Shown: positions 35,721 through 44,483 of the stretch, one piece after another
How positions within the stretch are numbered: the stretch's first letter is position 1
Layout: the number at the start of each line of letters is the position of its first letter
Assembly (NCBI RefSeq): GCF_018364065.1
Contig: NZ_JAGZMO010000007.1
Span: forward strand, 26,796 to 90,795
From: Veillonella sp.
GTDB lineage: Bacteria; Bacillota; Negativicutes; Veillonellales; Veillonellaceae
DNA length: 64,000 bases
Direction: 5' to 3'
Notes under the pieces: model-generated
What the model was told of the DNA's origin: nothing
The model's database searches: none
What the model saw: the letters and a program-made list of their open reading frames with translations, nothing else
Position numbers and translations under genes: made by a program

Positions 35721-35992
35721 TTCTTCTTGAAGTCTATCAACTCATAAAATAGCTCTATCGCCCCCGGAAAATCTTCGCTGTCGCGGAGCCTTGCCTCTCC
35801 CAAATGGGTTAATCTCTCCGGCATTTTGCGTCCAAGGTAGATATGTTCTACTGCTTGACATGCTCTGCATACCATTATTCCGCTGTCCGTTTCTTCCCCC
35901 ATTGCCTCCTTGATTAGTGGCACCATTTTCGGAATATCCTCCTTGCGAAAACCCCATTCTTCTAATCTCTTCGCTATTGCTGTAATGTCCAT
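35678..35992 (-). CDS. Short member of the WGF-EDIP paralogue array
   Basis: 104 residues from the ATG at 35992, which has GGAGG six bases upstream. The N-terminal RLEEWGFRKEDIPKMV matches the RLRKWGFHEEDIPAML of the three longer genes upstream. After about 50 residues it diverges, with a CRAC motif (MVCRACQAVEH), and it is only half their length. It is either a diverged member or a truncated copy. Function unknown. Confidence 0.6.
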   Translation of the reverse strand: MDITAIAKRLEEWGFRKEDIPKMVPLIKEAMGEETDSGIMVCRACQAVEHIYLGRKMPERLTHLGEARLRDSEDFPGAIELFYELIDFKKKCQELKASENRLEN

Positions 35993-36094
35993 TAAAATCC
36001 TCCATTCCACTAACATTAACAAGCTAGAAACAATTTATGACATAAATTATTCGTTATATCTTAACATATAACTTATTTCTTACACGTTAAAATG

Positions 36095-36667
36095 CTATCC
36101 CCCTAAATGTTCAACAACACAACTATCTTTTAGAATCTCTCGCCCTATATATTCATCTTCAATCACTCTATTAAAGCCTTCTTCACTAATTCGCTTTAAT
36201 TCATCAAGGTATTGACATATGGAATCACTGTAGTGTTTACTTATTATTTGCGTCAAAAAAATAGGTTTCAAATTATTTTTATTATCTTTTTGATATAAAC
36301 ATAGTTTTATATATTCTCTAGATATTTCAATGATGGTAGCCCAATTTTCTTCTGTCATATCATTGGTGATTATATCCTTTATCTCCCATATAGATATTTT
36401 TCTCATCAAGCGCGGAATTGTCCAGTTATAGGTCGCTTCTACTAGATTGTCTCCGGAACAAAGCATCTCTGCTTTCCCTCGAAACCCCTGTTGATAATTG
36501 TAATTTGGAATTTTGACTTTCATTAACGCCTGAAATGCCGCTTCCGCTATTAGAATCTCTTCTTCCTTCTCTAGTCCCTTTAGTTTCTCCAGTTCTTTTA
36601 GCATGGCTGGAATATCTTCTTCGTGAAATCCCCACTTGCGAAGCCGTTCTTCCATTGTTATTTTCAT
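36095..36667 (-). CDS. WGF-EDIP array protein, copy 1
   Basis: 190 residues from the ATG at 36667 (MKITMEERLRKWG), which has GGAGAAG upstream; nine extra upstream codons are unlikely. Conserved parts across the array: RLRKWGFHEEDIPAML (N-terminus), EEEILIAEAAFQALMKVK, YNWTIPR, and a C-terminal RISEEGF.RVI.DE. No catalytic motif or signal peptide. Tandem small, acidic, diverging paralogues resemble immunity-gene arrays of polymorphic toxin systems, but no toxin gene is present in the window. Confidence 0.72.
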   Translation of the reverse strand: MKITMEERLRKWGFHEEDIPAMLKELEKLKGLEKEEEILIAEAAFQALMKVKIPNYNYQQGFRGKAEMLCSGDNLVEATYNWTIPRLMRKISIWEIKDIITNDMTEENWATIIEISREYIKLCLYQKDNKNNLKPIFLTQIISKHYSDSICQYLDELKRISEEGFNRVIEDEYIGREILKDSCVVEHLGG

Positions 36668-36770
36668 ATGACTTCTCCACTTCCCTGCCGCCATTTTAGC
36701 AAAAAACTACATTTTATATTCACTCTATATTAACCCATCATTTGCTATATACTTTATATACCTTGAACCA

Positions 36771-37343
36771 CTATAACTCTAAACGCTCCACGACATAGCT
36801 ATCACTTAAAATTTCTGTCCGTATAAACTCATCCGCAATAACTCTCTTAAACCCTTCTTCACTAATTCGTTTTAACACCTTAAGATACAAGCATATGATG
36901 GCATTATCAGACATGCGAAATATAATTAGCCCCTCTGGCTTCACACCATATTTATTATCTTTTGAAGATAAACGCCTTTTTATATATGTCTTATAAAGAT
37001 CAATTACAGCAGTCCAATCACTTTCTGTCATTTGATCAAAAAGTAACGTTTCTGTCTCCTCTTCAAGAAGTCTTAATTCCCAATTTGGAATTGTCCAGTT
37101 ATAAGTATGTTCTACCTCAATGGTTGGTTTGTTAATTAATGTTCTGGCTTTCGGATAAAATCCCTGCCCTCCGTCATAATTCGGTAGCTTAACTTTCATT
37201 AACGCCTGAAAGGCTGATTCTGCCAATATAATTTCTTCTTCTCTCATTATGCTTGGTAGTTTGTCCAATTCTTCCAACATGGCTGGAATATCTTCTTCGT
37301 GAAATCCCCACTTGCGAAGCCGTTCTTCCATTGTTATTTTCAT
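36771..37343 (-). CDS. WGF-EDIP array protein, copy 2
   Basis: 190 residues. The N-terminal 20 residues and the upstream 80 bases, including the ribosome site and the gap sequence, are almost identical to copy 1, showing recent duplication. The middle (residues about 55-160) is more diverged, with the block GGQGFYPKARTLI in place of copy 1's YQQGFRGKAEMLC. This pattern of conserved ends and variable middle fits diversifying paralogues. Function unknown; immunity-like by architecture only. Confidence 0.72.
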   Translation of the reverse strand: MKITMEERLRKWGFHEEDIPAMLEELDKLPSIMREEEIILAESAFQALMKVKLPNYDGGQGFYPKARTLINKPTIEVEHTYNWTIPNWELRLLEEETETLLFDQMTESDWTAVIDLYKTYIKRRLSSKDNKYGVKPEGLIIFRMSDNAIICLYLKVLKRISEEGFKRVIADEFIRTEILSDSYVVERLEL

Positions 37344-37448
37344 ATGACTTCTCCAATTCCCTGCCGCCATTTTAGCAAAAAACTACATTTTATATTCAGT
37401 CTATATTAACCCATCATTTGCTATATATACTTTATATACCTTGAACCA

Positions 37449-38024
37449 CTATAACTCTAAATGCTCAACAATATAACGCTCCTTGAAAACTTCTGCCCGG
37501 ATAAACTCATCTTCCATTGCTCGTTTAAATGCCTCTTCACTAATCTGTCGCAATGCATTAAGATATAGGCTTATTAAACCATTGTCGAGCATTCGCATCA
37601 TACGGAACCGATATTGATCTGCATCACTTCTATTATCTCTTCGATTTATAGTTCTCATTATAAAGTCTCTCGATTTATCAATGACAGCACTCCAATCACT
37701 TTCTGTCATTTCATCAGTAATGATGTCTTTTATTTCCCTTATAGCCAATCTCCGATCCCATCTAGGAATGGTCATATCATAGGTTAATTCTACTTCATTT
37801 TTATCATTCGTATGACAGAGCCTTTCTGCATAAGTTATAAAGCCCTGATGTCCATTATAATTGGGCAATTTTACTTTCACTAGCGCTTGAAGAGCCGCTT
37901 CCGCTATTAGAACCTCTTCTTCCCGCTCTATACTCGGCAGTTTCTCTAGTTCTTTCAACATATCCGGAATATCTTCTTCATGAAATCCCCAATTGCGAAG
38001 TCGTTCTTCCATTGCTATTTTCAT
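37449..38024 (-). CDS. WGF-EDIP array protein, copy 3
   Basis: 191 residues from the ATG at 38024 (MKIAMEERLRNWG) with GGAGAAA upstream. It shares the array blocks WGFHEEDIPDML, EEEVLIAEAALQALVKVK, YDMTIPRWDRR and RQISEEAFKRAMEDEFI. It is first in the array, so the promoter probably lies in 38025-38200. Function unknown. Confidence 0.72.
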   Translation of the reverse strand: MKIAMEERLRNWGFHEEDIPDMLKELEKLPSIEREEEVLIAEAALQALVKVKLPNYNGHQGFITYAERLCHTNDKNEVELTYDMTIPRWDRRLAIREIKDIITDEMTESDWSAVIDKSRDFIMRTINRRDNRSDADQYRFRMMRMLDNGLISLYLNALRQISEEAFKRAMEDEFIRAEVFKERYIVEHLEL

Positions 38025-38363
38025 ATGATTTCTCCAGTACACTAACATTAATCTATAATAATCTCTTTCGACGGTAATTTCCGTATATCCTCTTTTTAGC
38101 AGTCAATTATTATATTTTCACTATATATTTCTTTTATTTTCATCAACTCACTTATAACTTTATTATTATAATATGAGAAAATTGACGAATCGCCCTATCA
38201 TAATACTCGAGAGGTTTTACTTTACCCCCATTTTCACCTATAATTGTTAGTGACTATAAAGCAATGAATTATTTAAACATTGGATGATTGAACCATTGAA
38301 TGTTCAAAACATCATCAATTAGTTACAAATTTGTAATCTATTACATATACAAGGAGTTTATAC
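38025..38363. other. Divergent AT-rich gap between the paralogue array and menA
   Basis: 339 bases, very AT-rich. It contains short repeats such as GATTGAACCATTGAATGTTC around 38285-38305. Promoters for both sides must be here. No gene. Confidence 0.35.
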
Positions 38364-39263
38364 ATGACTTTTGCACAATTTTATCGGCTCAGCCGCCCGC
38401 GCACGTTGACGGCCGCATTCAGCCCGGTCATCTTGGGCACAACGTTCGCCGCAGTAATGCACGGCTCAGCACATCCAACCTGGCTTACGACCATTTACAT
38501 TGCAGCCGTGTTAATCTGCGTTATGAGTGCTCAAATTGCCGCCAATATTTGGAATGAATACTTCGATTTTAAATCGGGCCTCGATTTAAAACAGGTCGCC
38601 GGCAACAGCGGCTCCATTGTGCGCGAAGGGATTTCGCCGAGCCACATCAAAAAGTTAGGCTATATATTTTCTATTACACCATTAGTGCTAGGCGTCCTCT
38701 TATCCGCCCTCATCACATGGTGGTTCATCCCTGTAGGCGGTCTCTGTATTCTTATCAGCCTGTTCTACTCCGGCGGTCCGAAACCGATTTCCCGAACCCC
38801 CTACGGAGAACTGGCCTCCGGTTTGGCCATGGGATTTGCCATTGTATGTATTGCCGCCTACACAGTAAGCGGCCATCTATATTGGGATTATCTAATTCCC
38901 GCCATTCCGTCCACTATTCTAATCGGCAACATTATGATGACCAACAATCTACGGGATTTCAGCAATGACCAACAACATGGTCGTCGTACGCTCGTAATTT
39001 TACTGGGGAAAGATAAAGGCATCACCTTGTTGCGCAATCTGTTCCTCCTCTGCTCCCTGTGGGTTATCTTCTGGATTCTCCTCGGATTCCTGCCAATCTA
39101 TACGGCAGCGGTTGTACTGTCCCTCATTCCCGCATTTAAGAGTGCGAGTATCTTATCTCGTTACGCCGATCCGCTCACAACCAATCAGGCTATGAAGTTT
39201 ACATCCATCAGCGTAACACTGTACCATGTGCTCTTCGCCTTAGGTCTTTTAGGTTGGCTATAA
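38364..39263 (+). CDS. menA: 1,4-dihydroxy-2-naphthoate polyprenyltransferase (UbiA family)
   Basis: 299 residues with about eight or nine membrane segments. The two Asp-rich prenyl-diphosphate motifs are NIWNEYFDFKSGLD (about residues 64-77) and NNLRDFSNDQQHGRRT (about 195-210), as in MenA. It attaches the polyprenyl chain to DHNA in menaquinone synthesis at the inner membrane. No other men genes are in the window. AAGGAG precedes the ATG. Confidence 0.9.
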   Translation: MTFAQFYRLSRPRTLTAAFSPVILGTTFAAVMHGSAHPTWLTTIYIAAVLICVMSAQIAANIWNEYFDFKSGLDLKQVAGNSGSIVREGISPSHIKKLGYIFSITPLVLGVLLSALITWWFIPVGGLCILISLFYSGGPKPISRTPYGELASGLAMGFAIVCIAAYTVSGHLYWDYLIPAIPSTILIGNIMMTNNLRDFSNDQQHGRRTLVILLGKDKGITLLRNLFLLCSLWVIFWILLGFLPIYTAAVVLSLIPAFKSASILSRYADPLTTNQAMKFTSISVTLYHVLFALGLLGWL

Positions 39264-39301
39264 AAACTCAAAGTACAAAATATCCAATGCCGGTTCATAA
39301 C

Positions 39302-39329
39302 GCCCCTCGCTCTTGAGGGGCTCTTTTTA
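39302..39329 (+). terminator. Terminator after menA
   Basis: GCCCCTC/GAGGGGC hairpin (39302-39321) followed by TCTTTTT. Confidence 0.85.
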
Positions 39330-39549
39330 TTAACGAAAGAAACTTTTTGTCTCCTGAAAATGAACTTTTTAGCCCCTGCAAAAATGCTCTTCAACAAACT
39401 TTGTTGCGTATTTTTTACTCCCACTTATGCAAAATACCCCTATTCATTAGCCCCGCTTACAGGCTTGAACCCTAGGCTACTTCTGTTTTTTGCTCTTGTT
39501 ATAGGTAAAATCTATATGCAAGTCCTAAAAAAGCCTATATGGCCATGTC

Positions 39550-39579
39550 TTTACACTCAATTCTTCTTCATGCTATAAT
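39550..39579 (+). promoter_or_regulatory. Promoter of the SAM riboswitch-metQ unit
   Basis: TTTACA at 39550-39555 and TATAAT at 39574-39579, 18-base spacer. It lies about 20 bases upstream of the riboswitch. Confidence 0.65.
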
Positions 39580-39595
39580 CAGTCCAGAAATCAGA

Positions 39596-39736
39596 GATAG
39601 ATTATCAAGAGTGATGGAGGGACTGGCCCTATGAAGTCCGGCAACCTGAAAAGGTGCTAAATCCTGCGGTATGCGCCGAGAGATAATTCACAGTAATGTG
39701 ATGGTTGCTATACTAACAACACCATCACAATTTTTT
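39596..39736 (+). promoter_or_regulatory. SAM-I (S-box) riboswitch with terminator
   Basis: Classic S-box blocks in order: TTATCAAGAG (39602 on), TGGAGGGACTGGCCC, TGAAGTCCGGCAACC, AGGTGCTAAATCC, and the closing GAGAGATAA around 39678-39686. A terminator hairpin (TGTGATGG 39697-39704 with CCATCACA 39722-39729) and T-run follow. SAM binding should turn off the downstream metQ. Confidence 0.95.
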
Positions 39737-39753
39737 ATTAAGGGGGAAATTCC

Positions 39754-40587
39754 ATGAAGAAAATATTTGCACTGGCATCTGCCGTTGTTTTAGGCAGTGC
39801 ACTACTATTAGCGGGCTGCGGTAGCGACAATGCATCTGCAGGCGCAGGCGGAAAAGATAAAGTTGTTCTTACTGTAGGTGCTTCTCCGGTACCACACGCT
39901 GAAATCTTGGAACAAGTAAAACCGGTTCTTGAGAAAGAAGGGATTGAGTTAAAAATCACTCAGTTCACTGACTATGTAACACCAAATACTGCATTGGCTG
40001 AAAAAGAGTTAGACGCCAACTTCTTCCAACATGTTCCTTACTTGGAAAAATTCACTGCAGAACATAATTTAAAATTAGCTTCTGCCGGTAAAGTTCATAT
40101 CGAACCAATGGGCATCTACTCCAAAACAATTACTAACAAAGATCTGAAATCGGCTCTTCCTAACGGTTCCAAAGTAGCTGTTCCTAACGATCCAAGTAAC
40201 GGCGGTCGCGCATTGTTATTACTTCAAAAAGCAGGCCTTATTACTTTGAAAGATCCTAACAACATTTACGCAACTAAAGCTGATATCGTAAATAATCCGC
40301 TTAACCTTGAAATCGTTGAATTGGAAGCAGCTCAGTTACCTCGCAGTCTTGATGACGTAGCTATCGCTGTAATCAACACTAACTTCGCATTAGAAGCCGG
40401 TTTGAACCCTGTAAATGATGCATTAGTATTGGAAGACAAAGATTCTCCATATGCTAACATCGTAGCTGTACGTGCAGGCGATGAAAACCGTCCAGAAATC
40501 CAGAAGCTCATCAAAGCCCTTCAGTCTCCGGAAGTTAAGAAATTCATCGAAGACAAATACAAAGGCGCTATTCTTCCGGCTTTCTAA
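39754..40587 (+). CDS. metQ: Methionine-binding lipoprotein MetQ
   Basis: 277 residues with a lipoprotein signal peptide (LLAGC, Cys about 22). It is an NlpA/MetQ family solute-binding protein: VLTVGASPVPHAEIL, DANFFQHVPYL, PNDPSNGGRALLLLQ. It delivers methionine to the MetNI ABC importer. The S-box upstream confirms a methionine role. No metN or metI is adjacent: the next gene is on the other strand beyond a terminator, so the ATPase and permease must be elsewhere. GGGGGAAA precedes the ATG. Confidence 0.95.
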   Translation: MKKIFALASAVVLGSALLLAGCGSDNASAGAGGKDKVVLTVGASPVPHAEILEQVKPVLEKEGIELKITQFTDYVTPNTALAEKELDANFFQHVPYLEKFTAEHNLKLASAGKVHIEPMGIYSKTITNKDLKSALPNGSKVAVPNDPSNGGRALLLLQKAGLITLKDPNNIYATKADIVNNPLNLEIVELEAAQLPRSLDDVAIAVINTNFALEAGLNPVNDALVLEDKDSPYANIVAVRAGDENRPEIQKLIKALQSPEVKKFIEDKYKGAILPAF

Positions 40588-40670
40588 GCTTTGATTCTAA
40601 CAAATACGCTTAGCTCCAACGTCTAAGCACGGCGTTAAAAATTTATAACACTATCTCAGATATGCATACT

Positions 40671-40706
40671 AAAAGGCTTCTCTACTATTAGAGAAGCCTT
40701 TTTTTG
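40671..40706. terminator. Terminator after metQ
   Basis: AAAAGGCTTCTCTA pairs with TAGAGAAGCCTTTT nearly perfectly, T-run following; works on both strands. Confidence 0.9.
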
Positions 40707-40762
40707 CTATATATACGTATTAAACGCTTTCTATTTACTTAGTAACCGATTGATACTTACTT

Positions 40763-40814
40763 ATTAGACGATTGGATTAGACGATTGGATTAGACGATTG
40801 GATTAGACGATTGG
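40763..40814. repeat. Four perfect 13-bp tandem repeats
   Basis: ATTAGACGATTGG repeated at 40763, 40776, 40789 and 40802, 20 bases from the end of the fused phosphorylase-deaminase gene. Confidence 0.95.
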
Positions 40815-40833
40815 TATTTACTTACTAACTGAA

Positions 40834-42624
40834 TTACAAATCATCCGGTCCGAAGCTATGCGGAATGAGCTCGTCCAATGTAAATGTGTGAATCTGCTCA
40901 TGTTCGTCGCTGAGGATTATATAAGGAATGCGGAACTCCACAAGAACCTGGCGGCAAGCACCGCACGGCATACAACAACTTGGCGCATCGCCCACAATCG
41001 CAATGGCTTTAAACTTCTTATGCCCCATAGTGACCGCCGTCTGAATGGCTACGCGTTCCGCACAATTGGTAAGTCCGTAAGAGGCGTTTTCCACATTGCA
41101 GCCGGTCACGATAGAGCCGTCTTCACAGAGGAGCGCTGCACCGACGCGGAACTTCGAATAAGGGCTGTATGAATAGGTTTGAGCCGTACGCGCCGCTTGG
41201 ATTAAGGTGCGCTTTACCGCATCAGACAATCCCGGCATTTTATCAGCTCCGGTCCCCCCTGTCTCACCGGTCACCCCTGTCTCGCCGGTCTTATCGTCAG
41301 TCACGGCATAGCGCTCTACACCGTTCGCGCTGACTGCGGCAAAGATAAGCGGATGTGCTTTCGGAGCGACATCTCCAAATTGAAGGGCCTCTACATAGGC
41401 TTTAGCCCCTATTGATAACAATGACTCGGTACTGCTTTGTACATATGCAATGACTTCTCCTGCATTTACATAGTCGCCAGTTTTCTTTAAAATACGAAGG
41501 CCCGCCTTGTAATCAATGGGGTCTCCTTTTTTATGACGTCCTGCGCCGAGAGCAAGGGCCGCCCGGCCGCACGCTTCTGCATTCATGTGAACAATATATC
41601 CTGATTGAGGCGCCTTTACAGGCATTTCAAAAGCGGCCTTTCCAAAATCAGTTTGACTAAGAACGCTGCTGTCGCCGCCTTGAGCTTCAACCATTTGTAC
41701 AAACTTTTCATATGCCTTGCCGCTGTACAACGTTTGTTCCGCCAATTGACGGCACTCTTCCGTAGTGCCTTTACCGCCAATATACAGCATATATGCAGCC
41801 AGCACGAGGGATTCTTCAGTCAAATCTTGTGGTCCCCGCCCATGCAAGGTGTTAACCACTTCTTCAATTTCCAACGCATTCCCTACAGCCTGGCCTAATG
41901 GACGATCCATATCGGTAATTAACGCCATCATGTGACGGCCATTTTCTTCGCCGATGGACACCATCACCTGTGCTAAAGAAATGGCATCATCAAGACTCTT
42001 CATAAAGGCACCGCTGCCCACTTTTACATCCAGCAAAATGCCTTGACTGCCGGAGGCCAATTTCTTGCTCATTACAGACGAGGCGATGAGCGGAATGCTG
42101 TCAACCGTACCGGTTACATCGCGCAACGCGTAAAGCAATTTATCTGCTGGGGCCAGATTTTCTGACTGCCCCGTTACGGCTACGCCAACAGAGCGAACTG
42201 TATTTAAAAACTCATCGCGATTAAGCGCCACATTTACATGAGGAATGGATTCCAATTTATCAATGGTGCCGCCTGTATGCCCCAGACCGCGACCGGACAT
42301 TTTCGCTACCGGCACGCCGCAGGCCGCCACGATGGATGTAATGATGAACGTCGTCTTGTCACCTACACCACCCGTACTATGCTTATCTACGGTTATGCCC
42401 GGAATGACAGACAAGTCAATCTGCTCACCGGATTCCGCCATGTACTTCGTAAACTGCGCCGTTTCCTGTGCGCTCATGCCTTCATAATACACCGCCATGA
42501 GCCATGCACTCATTTGGTAATCCGGAATTTGCCCGTTCACGTAGGCCTCTACGATATACTGCAGCTCTTCCGGTGTGTGAGCCAAACCATTGCGCTTTTT
42601 GATGATAAGCTCATTCATATGCAT
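40834..42624 (-). CDS. Pyrimidine-nucleoside phosphorylase fused to cytidine deaminase
   Basis: 596 residues. About residues 1-435 are a complete thymidine/pyrimidine phosphorylase, with DKHSTGGVGDKTT, KMSGRGLGHTGGTIDKLES and the C-terminal domain GRHKKGDPIDYKAGL. A Gly/Thr-rich linker (DDKTGETGVTGETGGTG) leads to a cytidine deaminase from about 465 on, with NVENAS, the zinc site CAE (TNCAERVAIQ) and PCGACRQVL. One chain would deaminate (deoxy)cytidine and phosphorolyse the (deoxy)uridine to uracil. It is adjacent to deoC, which uses the deoxyribose 5-phosphate. The usual genes are separate (pdp and cdd). Confidence 0.92.
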   Translation of the reverse strand: MHMNELIIKKRNGLAHTPEELQYIVEAYVNGQIPDYQMSAWLMAVYYEGMSAQETAQFTKYMAESGEQIDLSVIPGITVDKHSTGGVGDKTTFIITSIVAACGVPVAKMSGRGLGHTGGTIDKLESIPHVNVALNRDEFLNTVRSVGVAVTGQSENLAPADKLLYALRDVTGTVDSIPLIASSVMSKKLASGSQGILLDVKVGSGAFMKSLDDAISLAQVMVSIGEENGRHMMALITDMDRPLGQAVGNALEIEEVVNTLHGRGPQDLTEESLVLAAYMLYIGGKGTTEECRQLAEQTLYSGKAYEKFVQMVEAQGGDSSVLSQTDFGKAAFEMPVKAPQSGYIVHMNAEACGRAALALGAGRHKKGDPIDYKAGLRILKKTGDYVNAGEVIAYVQSSTESLLSIGAKAYVEALQFGDVAPKAHPLIFAAVSANGVERYAVTDDKTGETGVTGETGGTGADKMPGLSDAVKRTLIQAARTAQTYSYSPYSKFRVGAALLCEDGSIVTGCNVENASYGLTNCAERVAIQTAVTMGHKKFKAIAIVGDAPSCCMPCGACRQVLVEFRIPYIILSDEHEQIHTFTLDELIPHSFGPDDL

Positions 42625-42660
42625 GAAATCACCACCCCTAACTGTGAGTAAACTATCGCA

Positions 42661-43353
42661 TCAGCCGTCGATTACTTCGTCCAATTTATCTTTTAAAAGC
42701 CCAACGGCCGCACTGGCTCCGATGCGTGTTGCACCGGCACGTAACATAGCCACCATGTCTTCCGTAGTGCGAATGCCACCGGACGCCTTAACGCCTACCT
42801 TCGCTCCTACTAAGGTTTTCAACAAGCTTACATCTTCAACAGTAGCACCACCTGTGCCAAAACCGGTGGAAGTTTTGATGAAATCAGCACCGGCTGCAGT
42901 TACTGCCTGCGCCAATTTTACCTTTTCAATATCGGATAAGTAGCATGTTTCCACGATAACCTTCAGTACATGCGTTCCACACGCGTCCTTAATAGCGCGA
43001 ATTTCATCTTCAATGATTTCATATTGCTGTGTTTTTACAGGACCCAATGGAATGACCATGTCGATTTCATCGGCACCATCCAGTAAAGCCTGCTGGGTTT
43101 CAAACACTTTTACCGCCGTCGTCGCATAGCCCAAAGGGAATCCAATAACTGTGCAAAGAGGCACAGCGTCTTTATATTTCAGTTTAATAGGTTTTATAAA
43201 ACGTGGTGGAATACATACAGACGCGGTTTTATACGCAATTGCTTCTTCCACAACCGCCTCAATATCTGCCAATGTGGCCGTTGGTTTTAGTAATGTGTGA
43301 TCCACATGTTTTAAAATCTCCCGACCTGTGTATACTGCCTGTTCCCCTGCCAT
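42661..43353 (-). CDS. deoC: Deoxyribose-phosphate aldolase
   Basis: 230 residues. DHTLLKPTAT near the N-terminus, KVIVETCYL and the Schiff-base lysine region DFIKTSTGFGTGGAT, then GVKASGGIRT with the second lysine. It cleaves 2-deoxyribose 5-phosphate to glyceraldehyde 3-phosphate and acetaldehyde. It is 36 bases upstream of the fused phosphorylase gene, forming a nucleoside catabolism operon. AAGGAGG precedes the ATG. A phosphopentomutase gene is not present nearby. Confidence 0.95.
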   Translation of the reverse strand: MAGEQAVYTGREILKHVDHTLLKPTATLADIEAVVEEAIAYKTASVCIPPRFIKPIKLKYKDAVPLCTVIGFPLGYATTAVKVFETQQALLDGADEIDMVIPLGPVKTQQYEIIEDEIRAIKDACGTHVLKVIVETCYLSDIEKVKLAQAVTAAGADFIKTSTGFGTGGATVEDVSLLKTLVGAKVGVKASGGIRTTEDMVAMLRAGATRIGASAAVGLLKDKLDEVIDG

Positions 43354-43579
43354 ATTAACGCGCCTCCTTAATATATGAATCCATAGCTCTCATTGAATGA
43401 ACAATTTTCTCTGATTATCTATTTTCTCGTAAAAGCTTTTCACTTATTGGTGATTTTCTTAAGAACTATGTTCACTTATGAGCTATTTTCTCTAATAAGC
43501 TATCTTCTCTGACAAACTATTTTCTAACAAATGAAGCTGTCTTATATACTAATTCTCCATTCAAGCGAGTTTCTCCCCC
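43354..43579. other. AT-rich gap with degenerate repeats
   Basis: Between the exonuclease gene and deoC. The phrase CTATTTTCTC or a variant recurs several times (43417, 43468, 43500, 43519). The deoC promoter should be in it. No gene. Confidence 0.35.
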
Positions 43580-44212
43580 CTAGAAGAATGAAACTTGTTC
43601 GCCCTGCTCCGCCTCTTGAACGGCTTTTTGCATTTCCTTGCGTTTTTCATCAGTAATAAACGCTTCTCGTTTCAAACCGATAGTATTTAACAATTCATCG
43701 ATGGAATTTGCATTTTTTTCACGGGCCGCCGCAATAGCAACTTGCGCACATACTTCCGCATCATCCAATGCGTAGTGATGACGGAAGTTATAGCCTAAGT
43801 AAGCCCCCATCGTATTGAGTCGATGGTTTTCCAAATTAGGCCAAACTCGTTTCGAAATTTTCACCGTGCAGGAATAGTACATATCCGGCCATTCAATATT
43901 ATAATGGTCCAATGTGGCACGAAGTACGCCCATATCAAACTTCGCATTGTGAGCCAGCAAAATTTTACCTTTTAAATGGTTTTCGTAAATAGCGGGCCAC
44001 AATTTATCAAAGGTCGGTTTGTTCATAACCTCCTGCGGCTGAATGCCGTGAATGGCAATGCATTCGTTATCAAATTTCATAAAAGGCGGCTTGATTAAGC
44101 TGTAGCCGCGTTTTGTGAGAACGCCGTTCTCTACGGTAACGACCGCCAACGAACAGGCGCTGTTCGGGAATTTATTGGCCGTTTCAAAGTCCAATGCTAC
44201 AAAATCTAACAT
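43580..44212 (-). CDS. DnaQ-like 3'-5' exonuclease (DEDDh)
   Basis: 210 residues. Exo I is LDFETA (Asp8, Glu10), Exo II is AHNAKFDMGVL, and Exo III is HHYALDDAEVCA with the catalytic His and Asp, so the DEDDh set is complete. It resembles the proofreading exonuclease domain of PolC/DnaQ and stand-alone exonucleases. A C-terminal Glu-rich tail ends in QVSFF, which might be a sliding-clamp-binding sequence. AAGGAG precedes the ATG. Confidence 0.85.
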   Translation of the reverse strand: MLDFVALDFETANKFPNSACSLAVVTVENGVLTKRGYSLIKPPFMKFDNECIAIHGIQPQEVMNKPTFDKLWPAIYENHLKGKILLAHNAKFDMGVLRATLDHYNIEWPDMYYSCTVKISKRVWPNLENHRLNTMGAYLGYNFRHHYALDDAEVCAQVAIAAAREKNANSIDELLNTIGLKREAFITDEKRKEMQKAVQEAEQGEQVSFF

Positions 44213-44391
44213 ATATTTGCTCCTTGCAATTATCTTATAAAATCACTAATCTATGTATAACAACGGGCTTTTAGAAGCACTTCGTCGCTGTGTCAAAATC
44301 ACTATATTTTTCGATATAGCCTAACTCTTATTATATACCAAATAGGGTCGATAAAGAAGTAATATTAAGGAATACGCCCTAATGGAGTGAG

Positions 44392-44408
44392 TCAAAACAA
44401 ATTTGACT
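44392..44408. promoter_or_regulatory. Palindrome upstream of pyrF
   Basis: GTCAAA and TTTGAC separated by five bases, about 75 bases before the pyrF start, in the divergent gap with the exonuclease gene. Possible operator; no known regulator assigned. Confidence 0.3.
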
Positions 44409-44483
44409 TTATCCCTATTTTATGCAAAAATTATTTGAATGAATTTATATATAGTAGTACTTAATTGACAAGGAGGTTTCAAA

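Noticed and set aside
35020..38024. Prophage or toxin-antitoxin module
   Set aside because: Only an XRE regulator and small paralogues are present; no integrase, structural genes, toxin-like fold or attachment repeats could be seen.
39360..39578. Possible 72-codon gene between menA and the SAM riboswitch
   Set aside because: Overlaps the likely promoter of the riboswitch and lacks a ribosome site; hydrophobic content comes from AT-richness.
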